64,000 bases of DNA from Papio anubis (GCF_008728515.1 NC_044986.1:114192313-114256312), one strand, 5' to 3'. Positions 11,500 through 23,781 are shown, counted from the first letter of the stretch. Notes: a model not told the origin generated them from the sequence alone. Numbers and translations: made by a program.

Positions 11500-11745
11500 T
11501 CTCTGCACAGGCTGTGCCCTCTGCCTAGAATATTCCCCTTGGCGTCCTTCCAGCCTTCCCTGACTACTGCCCCGTACTCAGTCTCCCAGCCCCATGTCTC
11601 CCTTGTCAAAGTGCTGCCACACCTTCTTGCAAGTAGCTTGATCGCTTGTCTGTCCTCTGCCCTCCCCTGGACTGCGAGCCTGGGGAGTGTGGGGCTGTGT
11701 CTGTCCTGCTCCCCACCGTATCCTCAGGATGGCCACAGACACGCA
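11500..11745 (+). mobile_element. L2 fragment
   Basis: TGCCTAGAATATTCCCCTTG, CCTTCCCTGACTACTGCC, GACTGCGAGCCTGGGGAG appear in L2 order. Confidence 0.7.
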
Positions 11746-13362
11746 TATGCATAACAGGTGCCACATGCTAGAAGGACGAATGGAGGAATAGCTGGCCACA
11801 GCCAGGTGTGGCCTTGTGAGCTACTCGAGGGATACCTGGAGGTCATGTATGGGGGTGCAGGAGGTGTGGCCTGGCTCTGTGTCGGGTTGAAGCTGCCTCG
11901 GTCATTGGCGGTCATGCTCAGGACCAAGAAAGTGGCCTGGGTCTATTCTCTTATCCGAGCTGGACTGTCTGCTTCCTAAATTGTGACATTGGCTCACAGT
12001 GATGCTTCTGAGCCACTCCTGTTTATCAGTGTTCACACAGTGATTCATTTTAAAAGCTACTTATTAAACAGTTACTGTGTGCCAGATGCCCTGCTAGGTT
12101 CTGGGGGTGCAGAGATCAGCACGGTGGGGCCCCACCTCCAGGAGGTCACAGCCCCATGCCCGAGCTGCGCCTGAGCGTGCATCTCCTACTGTGCTTCTCG
12201 GGCAGCGTGCTGGGTTCTGTTTGCCAGCCCAGTACGCTGAGATCCCACCTCTCTGGGGCCCATCCCAGAGTTTCTGATCCATCAGGCGTGAGGCAAGTGT
12301 GATCATGTGTGTGTCTCACAGATTCCCCGGTGCGTGCTCTGCGGTCGGGGGCCTGCACTCAGAAACCCTGCCCTAGATTGTCCTAGGCTGGCAGTTTTCA
12401 CGAGTCCTGCACATCCATGACCTCATCGTTTAGTCTTTCAGCCTCCCTCTCCTGCGTAACTTCAGTGCACACAGCAGGGGAGAGTCGGCGTTGTGTCTCG
12501 GGCCCAGGTCTTCCTGTTGGACGCTGCCCTCTCCTAGTGGCACCGGCTGGTACAGGAACAGTTTCCAGGAACAGTTTCCGGTGCCGTCGGAGTTCTAGGA
12601 GAGCTGCGGGGCCCGGCCAGGGGAAGCTGTGGGGAATTGGCGGAGGCTTTCCGGAGAAAGGCCGGAGGAGGCCATGTCTGGGAGGCAGGGTGGCGGGTCG
12701 CCTTTCCGTTCTGCAAGGAGCATGGGCTTGGCAGGATGGGCGGAGGCAGAGCAGCTCGTGGGCAGGGCCCCAGGCCCCTACCTAGAAGGCAGAGGAGGAG
12801 CAGGTGGCGTTCCTTCCTGGGCGGGCCCCCTCTCCTCGGCAGTTGGGACTTGGGCCTCGGTCATCCCACCTCTGTACAGGCCCCAGCGGGAGGTCGGGGC
12901 AGCCTTGGCCTGAGAGTGCTGTGCGTGATGGCCAGACTGGGGCCTGTGGCCCTGCAGTTCACACAATCACCCCCTCTGTGTCAGCCCAGGTGGCCGTGGG
13001 ACTCTGGGCCTCATAGTTTCCAGCGTCCCTGGACTGGGCCAGGCTAGTCCGGGTTCAGTGCTGTCTCATCAGAAGGAGGCTGGGAGGGAGAGCAGGGAGG
13101 GGCCGGCTCCAAGAAGAGCTCCATATTTCCACGGGCAAGGAAGGGAAGGTGGAGAACCCTGCGCTGGGGCGAGCAGCTTCCTCCTGTGTTGTCTCTGAGC
13201 AGGAAACCAGGCCTGCCCAGCCCCGGGGAAGGAAAATAACTCTGGACACGTATTTGTAGAAAGTGGGAAAGCCCTGTTTCTCAGGGGTGGTGAACATTTA
13301 AATGTAAAACTGGCTACTCTGCTGAAGTCCCCACTGACTATCCGGGAGGGGCCCAGGATGCA
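11746..13362. other. mostly unique, GC-rich intergenic sequence
   Basis: Contains an ancient repeat trace at 12060-12140 (TACTGTGTGCCAGATGCCCT) and a possible MER5-like trace near 12255-12290 (CAGAGTTTCTGATCCATCAG). A tandem GGAACAGTTTCC pair lies near 12555-12580. Frames of 120-136 codons at 12417-13047 overlap in several phases and are not credible genes. Confidence 0.45.
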
Positions 13363-13700
13363 GAGTGGCCGGGGCTGCTGGCGCCTGGTAGGGGCTGGTT
13401 GTCCCTGATAGGGGCTGCCTGTCCTTGGTAGGAGCTGGTTGTCCCTGATAGGAGCTGGGTGGTTGTCTCTCGTTGGAGCTGGTGGGTTCTCCCTGGTCGG
13501 GGCTGGTTTTGTCCCTGGTCGGGACTGGTTAGTTGTGCCTGGCTGGGGCTGGTGGGTTGTCCCTGGCTGGGGCTGGTGGGTTGTCCCTGGCTGGGGCTGG
13601 TGGGTTGTGCCTGGCTGGGGCTGGTGGGTTGTCCCTGGCTGGGGCTGGTGGGTTGTGCCTGGCTGGGGCTGGTTGGTTGTCCCTCGCTGGGGCTGCTAGG
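13363..13700. repeat. 24-bp minisatellite
   Basis: About 11-13 tandem copies of a unit containing GGGGCTGGTGGGTTGTCCCT. The central copies are nearly identical and the left ones more diverged (GGAGCTGGTT, GTCCCTGATAGG). Because the unit is 24 bp, a frame stays open through the array on each strand. Confidence 0.93.
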
Positions 13701-14152
13701 CCTGTGGGCTTTCACTCTTGCATCTCGTCTTGCTCCCAAGTTCCCAGGGCCACGTAGCAATTCCCTGCGGTGATGACGGGGATGAGGATGGTGTGAGCCA
13801 GGCACATGCCAAGCACCTGACACTGGTGTCGCTGAGGCCCGTCCTTGAGGACAGTCTCTCTCCCCAGCCCTGGCCCTGCCTCTGCGCGCCATGGGGAGGG
13901 GAGACCATGTTCTTATGAACGGCTCCTTCCATCCCAGGCGGTCTGAGTGCTCTACAGTTCCCTGGACTGAGTCGAAATCTCTCCACCTGTCCTCTCTGTG
14001 GCCACACAGAATGATCTGGCATGACGGCCCCTCAGCCTTTAGAACCTCCCAGCTGTCTGTACTTCCTGGGTCAGTGTGCTCCGTGCTTTCCACTGGCTCT
14101 GGGCTCCTCTGGAAGCTGCAGGCTTCGATGTGGAATTGAAAATCCAGCAGGG
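13701..14152. other. unique intergenic sequence
   Basis: Nothing recognised. A minus-strand frame runs from here into the minisatellite (13338-14093) and is judged non-coding. Confidence 0.45.
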
Positions 14153-14455
14153 GGCCGGGCGCGGTGGCTCAAGCCTGTAATCCCAGCACTTTGGGAGGCC
14201 GAGACGGGCGGATCACGAGGTCAGGAGATCGACCTGACTAACCTGGCTAACATGGTGAAACCCCGTCTCTACTAAAAAATACAAAAAAACTAGCCGGGCG
14301 AGGTGGCGGCGCCTGTAGTCCCAGCTACTTCGGAGGCTGAGGCAGGAGAATAGCGTAAACCCGGGAGGCGGAGCTTGCAGTGAGCTGAGATCCCGCCACT
14401 GCACTCCAGCCTGGGCGACAGAGCGAGACTCCATCTCAAAAAAAAAAAAAAAAAA
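14153..14455 (+). mobile_element. AluY, Old World monkey type
   Basis: GGCTCAAGCCTG, ACTAGCCGGGCGAGGTGG, AATAGCGTAAACCCGGGAGG. Target-site duplication AAATCCAGCAGGG on both sides, nearly perfect, so a young insertion. Confidence 0.97.
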
Positions 14456-14637
14456 TCCAGCAGGGTACACTTACAGCAAAATGTACCTTTGAAATCTGGT
14501 ACATTTTGGAGGATCTGGTTTTTAGAAACAGCAAGCAGTCCCTTGGAATCAAAACTATATGAGATGGATGACTGAGCTGAGAAAAAAACAAAAATCTGGT
14601 TCAAAAGGAAAACTTGAGTGATTTTAAAAACCTGGCC

Positions 14638-14956
14638 TAGCCGGCGCGGTGGTTCACACCTGTAATCCCAGCACTTTGGGAGGCCAAGGCGGGCAGATCA
14701 AGAGGTCAGGAGATCGAGACCATCCTGTCTAACAAAGTGAAACCCTGTCTCTACTAAAAATACAAAAATTAGCCAGGCATGGTGGCAGGCACCTGTTAGT
14801 ACCAGCTACTCGGGAGACGGAGGCAGGAGAATGGCGTGACCCAGGAGGTGGAGCTTGCAGTGAGCCGAGATCACGCCACTGCACTCCAGCCTGGGCGACA
14901 CAGCAAGACTCCGTCTCAAAAACAATAACAAAAACAAAACAAAACAAAACAAAAAA
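14638..14956 (+). mobile_element. Alu (full length)
   Basis: GCGCGGTGGTTCACACC head and an A-rich tail of AAAAC units. Target-site duplication AAAACCTGGCCTA-like. Confidence 0.96.
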
Positions 14957-16048
14957 CTTGGCCTAAACTGACACTGAAAGTAGTTATTCCTAGATAAATT
15001 TACAAAAGATAATCGAAATGATAGCAAGGTTACCAGACAAAGTGTGGGGCCTCCCAAGGCAAGGAGACCTCAGTTCCTTGAGAGCCGGCACACCCAATAA
15101 AACAGAGACAAAAATGTCAGCAGTGCCACTGAGGAATATTGGCAGAATTGTGATAATTTGTGACAGGGCAGGAGGGGCCAACAGTTTGTAGGGTACCTGT
15201 GTCACGATGGAGCTGCAGCTGGAAACGTGTAAGGCGAAATACCACCTGGTCCCTGCTGTCCCCTGTGCTGGGCCCGGGGTGGAGGTGGAGGCGGAGGCAG
15301 GCCTGGGCAGTGCAGTGCTGCCCAGATGCTGGGTTGGAGCCAGGCCCCTGGACTTTCCACAGAAGCCTCCTTGCCTTTCTAGCAACAACCACGGCTTCAA
15401 AGGCCTGCCAAGGAGCGGATCGGGCAACCCCAGGAGCTTGTGTAGCCGTGTTGTGTGTAGCAGTCCTGCACGTCAGGGCGCTGGAAACTCCTACAGGCAA
15501 TTCTAGGTTCTAGAACCAGCTCCTAAGTGGGGGAAGGGAGACAGAGGCCACCAAAGGACCTGCCTGGAGCTGGGTCCCCAAGGCCGAGGTCACAGGCACC
15601 AGGTTCAAGGACCCCCCTCATCTGCTGTCTTGGGGGTCCTTCTCAGGCCCAGACTCACCATCCACCTTCCTTTCCTCTTGGAAGCTGCCCTTTGACCCCG
15701 CTCCTTCTTCCTGCCAAGCCTGCCCTCAACTGGCCCAGCCTTCAGTTGCCTTTTCTTGTCACCCCTCTAAGTGGCCCCATCCCTATTACTATGCCCCTGA
15801 AGCTTATCTAAAGATCAGCAGGAGCCATGGGGAGAAGGGGGCCAAGTTCGTTGAGGAAGTGACTCTGTGGGTGGCAAGGAAAGAAGGGAAGCAAGAGGGC
15901 AGGACACACTGGAGGGTGCAGCCTGGCTGCCAGGGCGGGGCACCTGCGGCAGCCCCCAGAGGCCCCCGAGGAGAGAAGCGAAGCCTCCCTGTTCCATGTG
16001 TAAGCTGCTGGGACAGCCCCACCTGTCAGGTGGCCATAGGGAGAAAGA
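14957..16048. other. unique intergenic sequence
   Basis: GC-rich from 15200 to 16000, with frames of 100-145 codons on both strands that overlap and carry no known motif. I see no gene. Confidence 0.45.
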
Positions 16049-16110
16049 AGCTACCATCTAGCACCACACAGTGTCGGCATATGGCAGGGACACAAAGATT
16101 GGCTGAATGT
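16049..16110 (+). mobile_element. L2/MIR 3' end trace
   Basis: CATATGGCAGGGACACAAAG followed by GAATGTGTGAATGAATGC resembles an L2 3' end. Confidence 0.4.
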
Positions 16111-16220
16111 GTGAATGAATGCATGAGACTCTCATATCTAGTACCTCCCCGCTGCCGTCAACCGTTTTATATGATAGATGTTTAAATTCAGTTCTTGTGG
16201 CTTTTAAGATTAGACTGAAG

Positions 16221-16516
16221 GGCCAGGCACAGTGGCTCACACCTATAATCCCAGCACTTTGGGAGGCCGAGGCGGGTGAATCACCTGAGGTCAGGAGTTC
16301 GAGACAAGCCTGGCCAACATGGTGAAACCCCGTCTCTACTAAAAATACAAAAATTAGCTGGGCGTGGTGGCGGGCACCTGGAGTCCCAGCTACTAGGGAG
16401 GCTGAGGCAGAATTGCTTGAACCTGGGAGGCAGAGGTTGCAGTGAGCTGAGATGGCGCCACTGTGCTACAGTCTGCGCGGCAGAGCGAAACTCCATCTCA
16501 AAAAAAAGAAAAGAAA
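16221..16516 (+). mobile_element. Alu (full length)
   Basis: GGCCAGGCACAGTGGCTCAC head. Flanking direct repeats about GATTAGACTGAA / GACTGGACTGA. Confidence 0.95.
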
Positions 16517-18839
16517 TGACTGGACTGACAAATGAAGAGCCTCACAGAAAGCTTCACAGTCACATGGTGATGAATTAGGGAAGTCACGGTCATGTGAGCC
16601 CCTCAGCCCTGAGTTGGGAAGGCAGGCGCAGGAGATGGGGCACCTCAGCTGCTCCGACATCTGGGCACGGCCAGGCCTTCTTAAGCCTTCTTACTCTTTG
16701 AAAACCGTCTTCCCAAGCAGAGGTTATTTTCCCCAAATTCAAAATGCCAGACGCCAAGTGAATAGTCACGTAAAAGGGATATAGTCTGTCTGATTTCAAG
16801 GACCAGGAAACTTGTAGAGTCCGAGAACCGGTTGGAAACTGAAGGTGGCCAGGTGGCACTGCTGGCTCCATAATCTGTTAGAGACATGGGTTGTATGAGG
16901 ACTTGGGCCATTGCATAAGGGCCACAGAGGGCCAGGGCATCTTCAGAAACAAGGGCAGGTCCCTTGCTGCCATCCTCACACTCAGGCAGTTCATGGGGGG
17001 AAACGCACCGGCCCCGCAGTCAAAGGGGCCTGGGCCTGAATGGGAGCTGTCCTTGAGTCGTGTGCACAGGCTGTGCAGGCCCGGCACGAAGCTCCCTTGT
17101 TCATTCAGCCCCACCCCTGAAAGGCATTTCCAGAATTTAGGTCACTACTGTTGGCAGCGTTGCTTCATGTACAAATACTCTGAGGTTAAAGTTTATGAAG
17201 GGTGACCTGTTTATCAACCACTGAGTTCCAGCAGCCTCCGCTTGCAAATGTGAATTCTTATCTGGGGCTGGGGTGGGCTGGTCATAGCGACTGCTCTGAC
17301 TGCAGCAGGGGACGTGGGGGTGGGGGTCGCATGCTGGCCTGGGGTTCCTGCCATCTGCCCAGCCCGCAGCAGAGAGGCCTGGGGCTTTGAGCATGCCTAC
17401 AGCGGGTTGCACTTCCAGATGCTCCCGAACCTCAGAAGCAAGGGTCAGTGAGGGACAGGGTGACCAGGGCTTTAAAGCAGCCTCAGGAGCCAGGAAAACC
17501 TGCATGAAACCCAAGCAGTGAAGCAGGAGGGGACCCGGCCCGACCCCGCCTTGCTCCAGATCCTCCTGTGCCCAGGACAGAGGGGTCTGGCTGTGGACCC
17601 CACACTCAGATCTGGGGATTGCAGTGGGATCCAGGCAATGCTGGGGCGCCGTGACCCCGCTGCACTCTGCCGGGTGTTTTGGGTGCTTCTCCCCTAGGCT
17701 GGAGTTTGCCGTTTAGGTCGTTACCAGGAGTCACCATGCAGCCCCTTCTTAGCTGGTTGCTGCATAAGAAGCTCCTACAGTCTATGTAAGAAGCAGGCCT
17801 GGAGGACACCCTTTTGGGCTCCTGGGTATTGGCTTCCCCCCTCCTCCAAGGACAATACCCGGGAGGAAGCACGAAGCCTGCTTTGCTGAGTGATGGGCAT
17901 TTCATAAGCACTGTGAATGTGGAATGCGGAGGGCTGAGTTCTGCTGTCTTGTTTGGAAGAGGCCTTTCAGAAAGCCTTCATCTGTCAAACTCCAGCGCGG
18001 ACTGTTGCCATGGTGAAAAGCGCGGGGTGGGAGGGCCCCTGGGCCTTTTCTTCTGTGGATGGCTGGATCCCCCCACAAGGCTTTCATGCCGAGAGAAAGT
18101 GGTGATTCTGGCAGTGAGGGAGAAGCCCCAGAGGCCTGGGGGAGGTAGACCACGTGGAGTTGGCTTCCCAGCCACGCCTCTGCTTCACATTCAATGACAG
18201 AGCACGTGATTTCCCAGAGCGGCTTGCAGCTCTGTCTTCTTTCCTCAGCTATTTGAAAGCAGGGCTTGTCCAACTAGCAGATTAGAAAAGGAGATGGGAC
18301 TTGTTCCCCCTACTGAAAAGCAGGGGAGAAAAGCCTTGTGAAGAGAAGACACAAAACCTGTTTGGTGACTTATCGTTTCAATGAAAACACAAACCTCTCC
18401 AGGTGAGCACTCCCAACTCCTCCCCTTCCTCCTCCCCCCAGCAGCCCCGGCAGGGACCACAGGCATGATGAGAAGAACAGAAAAACAAGGCGACTGCTCA
18501 CTCAGAGTTCACCATTCTTTGATGGCAGAAGTTTAAGAACCCAAGGAAGCAGTTTAGGGGAAAACAAGTTTATTAATCTCGCCACGTCACAGCGAGAAAT
18601 ACACGCAGAGAAAGTGCCTTCCTGAGGGAAGTCGCCATCGGGAAGACAGCACGGCAGTTCGGAGTTTCTCGATAAGGAAATTGTTGTCATATTTTATATT
18701 TCTCTTTCATTCCTCTTTATTAGCCATTAAATACTGATTTCCTTAGATTACCTATTGTATATTATAAAAAAACACCAAATCCTCTGACAAGTCAGAATCC
18801 TCACAGCCAGAGGTGTGGAAATTTAAAGAGAATCCATTT
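16517..18839. other. unique intergenic sequence
   Basis: No repeat family or RNA gene recognised. Several 70-127-codon frames on both strands overlap without motifs. Confidence 0.45.
18569..18574 (-). terminator. alternative distal poly(A) signal candidate
   Basis: AATAAA on the minus strand followed by CTTGTTTTCCCC. If used, it would extend the PROSER2 3' UTR to about 3.75 kb and place two Alus (18840-19130 and 19733-20030) in it. Less likely than the site at 20513. Confidence 0.25.
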
Positions 18840-19130
18840 CTTTTTTCTTTGTTTGAGAAAAAGTCTCGCTCTGTTGCCCGGGTTGGAGTGCGGTGGCAAG
18901 ATCTCGGCTAACTGCAACCTTGACCTCCCAGACTCAAGCGATACTGCCACCTCTGCCTCCTGAGTAACTGGGACTACAGGTGCATGCCACCCGGCCGGGC
19001 TATTTCTTTCTTTTTTTTTTTTTTTTGTAGAGATAGGGACTCACTATATAGCCCAGGCTGGTCTCGAACTCCTGGGTTCAATCGATCCCCCCACCTTGAC
19101 CTCCTAAAGTTCTGGCATGAGCCACCGGCC
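18840..19130 (-). mobile_element. old Alu with internal T run
   Basis: Diverged: GGGTTGGAGTGCGGTGGC, a short GCCACCGGCC end, and flanking AGAGAATNNATTTCC repeats. Confidence 0.9.
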
Positions 19131-19732
19131 AAGAGAATATATTTCCAATTTTTTTTTTTTTTAATAAAACAGTCAGTCTTAAGGTTTCCATAAGGCCTTG
19201 CTCATCACCTCTGCTCAGCTCTTTACAGTAGCTGGTTCCAAGTGGGCATCCTACAGTGGAACTCTGCACCAGGAATTTTGAGTGAGGGATCCTAAATTCA
19301 GAAGACAGCTTGTATAGCCCAGGAGGGGCTGAAGAGCAGGCAGGCAGCGTAGGCTGTGAGCCCCGTGCCTGGGGCCGCCCTCAGATGCCTGTGAGTTTGG
19401 TCAAAATGCGTGAGGCCGAGGGCTCTATCATTAAACACGTGGAGAAGTCGTCCTCCAAATTCTTGATGAAAGCATCCCAGGATCGGTGTCTCTGTCTTTC
19501 CTGTCCCTTCTCTCCTCAGCCAGCCTTATAGGAGCATGCGGGCAGGGGAGACGCAAAGATCAGCATTTCTGCCAATCTCGTGAAGTTGGGTATGCATGCC
19601 AGGAACCAAGTATCAGAAAGGGGAGGAGGAGGAGAGGACTGTAGCAGATGCTGTGATCCTGTGTTTGGTGTTGCCATCCGCTCATGGGACTCTGGTTTGG
19701 TCATTTGCACACAGCTTTTGGAAAGCAAAGGA
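19131..19732. other. unique sequence
   Basis: Nothing recognised. Confidence 0.4.
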
Positions 19733-20030
19733 TATGGCTGGGGCAGTGGCTCACGCCTGTAATCCCAGCACTTTGGGAGGCCGAGGCGGGCGGATCACAT
19801 GAGGTCAGGAGTTCGAGACCAGCCTGGCCAACACAGTGAAACCCCATCTCTACTAAAAACACAAAAATTAGCCCAGCATGGTGGCGCGTTCCTTTAATCC
19901 CAGCTACTCGGGAGGCGGAGGTTGCAGTGAGCCGAGATCACGCCACTGCATTCCAGCCTGGGCAAAGGTTATTCTCTCTCCCAGTTCTTGGGAAAAGGGA
20001 GACAACACCGTCTCAAAAAGAAAAGAAAAG
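19733..20030 (+). mobile_element. Alu with a foreign 40-bp insertion
   Basis: Normal Alu until GCCTGGGC (19963). The expected GACAGAGCGAGACT is replaced by about 40 bp (19964-20006), then CCGTCTC resumes. The inserted piece holds a 24-nt exact copy of 22088-22111. Confidence 0.92.
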
Positions 20031-20494
20031 GATAATTTTTTTTTTTTTTTTTCGGATTTAAGCATTAAGATAAAGAGTTTTGTAAAAGCAGAGAATGATT
20101 TACAAGCATCACTTGGGGGAAAAAGTGGGGCATTTAGGATTCATCTTTCCATTACGATTTTGCTTTGAGATATGTTTGGTCCTTCAAATTACCGTGAACC
20201 ATTTGACCTTTAAGAAATGACATCATATAATTACAGCAAGGAAACTAATGCCTCTCCACAAACTGGGTTTGCCAACATAAGTACACCTACGGGTTAGTTT
20301 AGCAGCAGCTACAATTTGAACTTTGTACAAAACATATGGCTTTAATTAGTAGGGTTTTAGACACAAGAAATGACCAGGGTGACAGTCAGTGTAACCATGA
20401 ACAAACAGAAGAAATTATGAATAAATAGAAGGAAAGGGTATAACCATTTAAAAGAAAGTAACTGAGAATATAGCATGCAATGCAAAAACAAGCT

Positions 20495-22327
20495 TAAGAA
20501 AAAACTCTTAAATTTATTTTTCAAAAATGTGATTATGACAACGAATAAACTAATATGCAGTACAGTTCACCCTACTCACAGTGAAATCATGGGGTCAGTG
20601 AAAAATACACCGTCCTCATCCAGAGTATTTAAAATGCTGGTTGTATCAGGACCTTCTGTTATTGAACACTGTATGGCATCTTGCTTTGTAAAGAGGAAAC
20701 ACAGCCCTTATAAATCCTTTAAACCAATCCAGCATTAACAGGAGTAAAATTTACAGTAACTACTTTTGAAAGGTAAAATTAAAGCACCTATTTAAATTAA
20801 GATCATCAAGAATCTATGAGGTTATTATTCATGAGAATAAGAGCCGGATGAGACTAAATATTGCATTTCTAAGGAAAAAATTATAATCATGCACTTTATG
20901 TAATTTACAAGGCAAATGGAATACTATGAAAAATGCCCTCCACAGCACATTTAAGTCTGAATTTAAGTAATACTCAATGGGAAAGAAACAGGCTCTGTTA
21001 CGGTGCTGGCGGAGACATAAAAACACAAGGGTGTGACTGCTCAGGGCAGCCTGTCCCGTCTATTTTTAGAGGTCTAAGACTCCAGCCTTAAATAGTTTTG
21101 ATAATAACGCTTGTGGCATAACTCAGCGTGTAAGACATAGTCTGGGAGGAAACCGGTTCTTTTCCTGCTAACCTCCTTCACTGGTTTTTCCCTATTAATT
21201 CTGAGATCTTGCTTGTGGCACATGACAGTCGGGTGGATCTTTAAGAATCTTTTGCTTCCTTCCTTTGACCTCAGAACATGCAAAACTAAAATTAGGTGAT
21301 AAAGGAGATTAGTTTTCTAAAAAGTTCCATCTTTAGTGAAGTCTTGCTTACTTGGAAGCAGGGAATATTACTTTGATTGGGAACAGAGGAACATTTTGTT
21401 AAGGAAAAAGCACTTTGGGTTCACCAAAATACGATGGAGACGTGCCCTTAAGACACTTCCATACTAGGAAGTAACGATTTCTTGTATCATCCGTCAGGAT
21501 GCTGAGGTGGCTCTGTCTGCCCAAGAATAGGAAGCGCTGGCATCCTGTAGTGACTTAGGAGGGTGTTCAGAAGTTTCTATTTAATAATGATACATGTGGA
21601 CACACAGGATGCCTGTGCATGTATATGTTGACACATATGTGTTTAAAAACATACAAACACAGGCTCAGGCAAACATGGCCCAGACCGCAGAGTCTGATGC
21701 GACTTGCTTTCTCAAAATTACCGTTCTGTTTCACTCCCAAAACTCTAAAGGTTTCCTTGCAGTTTTCAGTAAAAAACAAAACTGGGCAAACTAAATTACG
21801 TCAAGAAACAAAAGCAAAGTTCCATGATGCCTCACCCTTCGAAAACAAAAGCGAGTCTATTAAGACATTACAAAATGTAACAAGCATTTTTTTTTTTTTT
21901 TTTTTCTTAGAAAAGGCAGGGAAAATCCTGAGTGGAAGGGATCTGAGCTGACTTTCATGTCATGTACTTCGAGAAAAGGGTAGATGAGACTCAAGAATGA
22001 TAATCAGACCAGTCCTGCTCCTCCCAGCCCCCAAAAGATGGCATTTACACATCATGGATACCCATGGGTCTAAGGTTCTTGGGTTCTCAGTTCTTGGGAA
22101 AAGGGAGACAAGCCCCCGGCCGGATTCTTTCAGGGAAGAGTCCTCTGTTCCGGTGGCTGGAGCCGCTGGTGCGGGCTCAGCCCGGGGGCCCCAGCCTGGC
22201 ACCTCTAGACTCTGATGTGCCGCAGAGGGCAGGGGGTCCCCTGTCACTTCCGTTTTAGGCCAAACAGCTCCTGCGTGCAGTGACTCTCTCACCCTCTCTT
22301 CAGGGTGGACCGGAGCCCGCGCGGCCC
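20495..22327 (-). other. PROSER2: PROSER2 3' UTR (probable)
   Basis: The stretch downstream of the stop codon is free of Alu and L1 for about 1.8 kb, AT-rich in its distal part, and carries a run of 19 A (minus strand) near 21890-21910. It ends at an AATAAA (minus strand, 20518-20513) followed by T-rich and GT-rich sequence, as expected of a cleavage site about 15-25 nt further on. TGTA motifs lie about 60 nt upstream of the signal. The exact end is inferred. A second AATAAA lies at 18574-18569. Confidence 0.65.
20513..20518 (-). terminator. candidate poly(A) signal of PROSER2
   Basis: AATAAA on the minus strand within GAAAAATAAATTTAAG, 1.8 kb after the stop codon, followed by T-rich sequence. 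It is the first canonical hexamer with a convincing downstream element. Confidence 0.6.
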
Positions 22328-23244
22328 TCACGAGCTCTCCCTGAGTAGCCCCAGCTTCCGCAGCGCCTCCCTGCGCGCCTCCTCCGAGGAGCCGCGGCCT
22401 GCGAACTGCACGGTGATGCCCTGCGGCCGGGGCAGGGAGTCTGCGAGGCGCCAGTCCTGGGCACCGTCGGGCTGCCGGGGCCCGGGGAAGCTCTGGCGGG
22501 CCCGCGCACTGGGCAGGGCCGGGCCGGGGCGGAAGCAGAGGGACTTCCCGGTGGGCGCGAAGGTGCTGGGTGCGCTCTTCAGGGCCTCGTGCGCACTCGG
22601 GAAGCCGTTGGCCAGCGCCGGGCCTCGCGGAGCCTGACCCCCTGCCCGGAGACTCTCAGCGGGGCCAGGCAGGCCCTGGCCACGTGCCACCTGCTCCGGG
22701 GAGGAGCCGCCCCCCGGGGCCCCCTCGCCCACATCCCCTGCGGCGGGGAAGGCGCCGGCGTGGCCGTGGATGGTGGCCAGCACCTGCGCCCTGCGCTCCT
22801 GCACGCTAACGGCCGCCCTGGACAGGGTCCTGTGGGGCTCCCGAGCCGCGCCGTTGGTGACGATGATGTTGCTGGGGAAGCGGGGGGCCTTGGGCTGCGC
22901 CGGGCGACTGGGCCCCGGACCGGGGTCTCTGCTGCGGGGCCCCCAGGCGGCTGGTGTCCTCCACTCCTCGGGCTGGCCCTCCCTGGATGGGGAGGTGGGC
23001 GAGAAGGCTTCATTTCCCGCCAACCTCTCGGAAATCTTCTGCGCAATAACGAGGGGCGTGGGAACGGAGCGCAGGAGTCTGGGGTGCTCCGCTGGCGGGG
23101 AAGGGGCGCGCAGCTCCCTCCTAGGGGGGTCGGGGGTGCTGGGCACGGGCGGTGGCGCAGAAAGGGTCTCGGGAGCTGGGGGGTCCGGAGGTGGAGGAGT
23201 CTCAGCATCTTGTTTCCTGTGCTCCTTCCCGGCAGGTGCAGGCC
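22328..23244 (-). CDS. PROSER2: PROSER2, terminal coding segment (305 codons plus stop)
   Basis: C-terminal 70% of PROSER2, residues about 131-435, ending in TGA at 22330-22328. The acceptor is CTTCCAG before GGCCTG (23244), and the first two bases complete the Gly codon begun in the previous exon. The protein is Pro-rich at first (TPPPPDPPAPETL, then PPPVPSTPDPPRREL). It then carries three short blocks that resemble SARG (C1orf116): a PKAPRFPSNIIV stretch, an AVSVQERRAQVLATI stretch, and the C-terminal motif EEARREALRKLGLLRE. No transmembrane segment or signal peptide is visible, so an intracellular protein is likely. The segment is notably GC- and CpG-rich. A frame on the opposite strand is open for over 200 codons here, but it is a shadow of this composition. 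The coding frame is intact, with no frameshift. Confidence 0.95.
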
Positions 23245-23781
23245 CTGGAAGACGAGGGGAGGAGTCTGTGAGCCACCAGCCCACGTGAAAGTAAATGCAT
23301 GAAGTTCCCTCTGGCTGAACTGAAAAGAGCCTCAACCTGGACCTGACACCAACTTCCCCGGTGCTGCCTGTGAGTCAACTCCTCTCTCCCTGTTTCCGGG
23401 ACTAGGGAAGCAGAAGGTGGTATATGTCATTCGCATGACCTCACTTTGAGAAGGGACAAATCACGATAACCCTGCAAGTCAGACAGTCGGCACCTAGGAG
23501 ACATCCCCTCCATGCGGGCTGCTGAGGCTCCAGCCCCTAAGGCTAGGACAGGACGCAAGTAGTGACCAACTCATCAGGGGAGTTTACAAAGGGGAAACTG
23601 AGGCTAGAAAGCGTGGCACACACCGACACCAGCAGGTCTTTCTGGATGAAGGACATGTAGCTGTGTCACTTTCCTCTATGACAGAGAACTTAGCAGGCCT
23701 GCCTCTGAGTCCTTACATAGCATGTATCAATCACTGATCACCTGGCACTGCCGTACTTACACACCTCTCAATACAACACTG

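Noticed and set aside
13338..14093. 251-codon minus-strand frame as a possible gene
   Set aside because: Most of it is a 24-bp tandem repeat and the rest has no motif, splice context or poly(A) signal that I can support.
22589..23302. Long open frames on the plus strand and in another minus frame over the PROSER2 terminal exon
   Set aside because: Shadows of a GC-rich coding exon. The true frame is fixed by splice phases and by the recognised protein.
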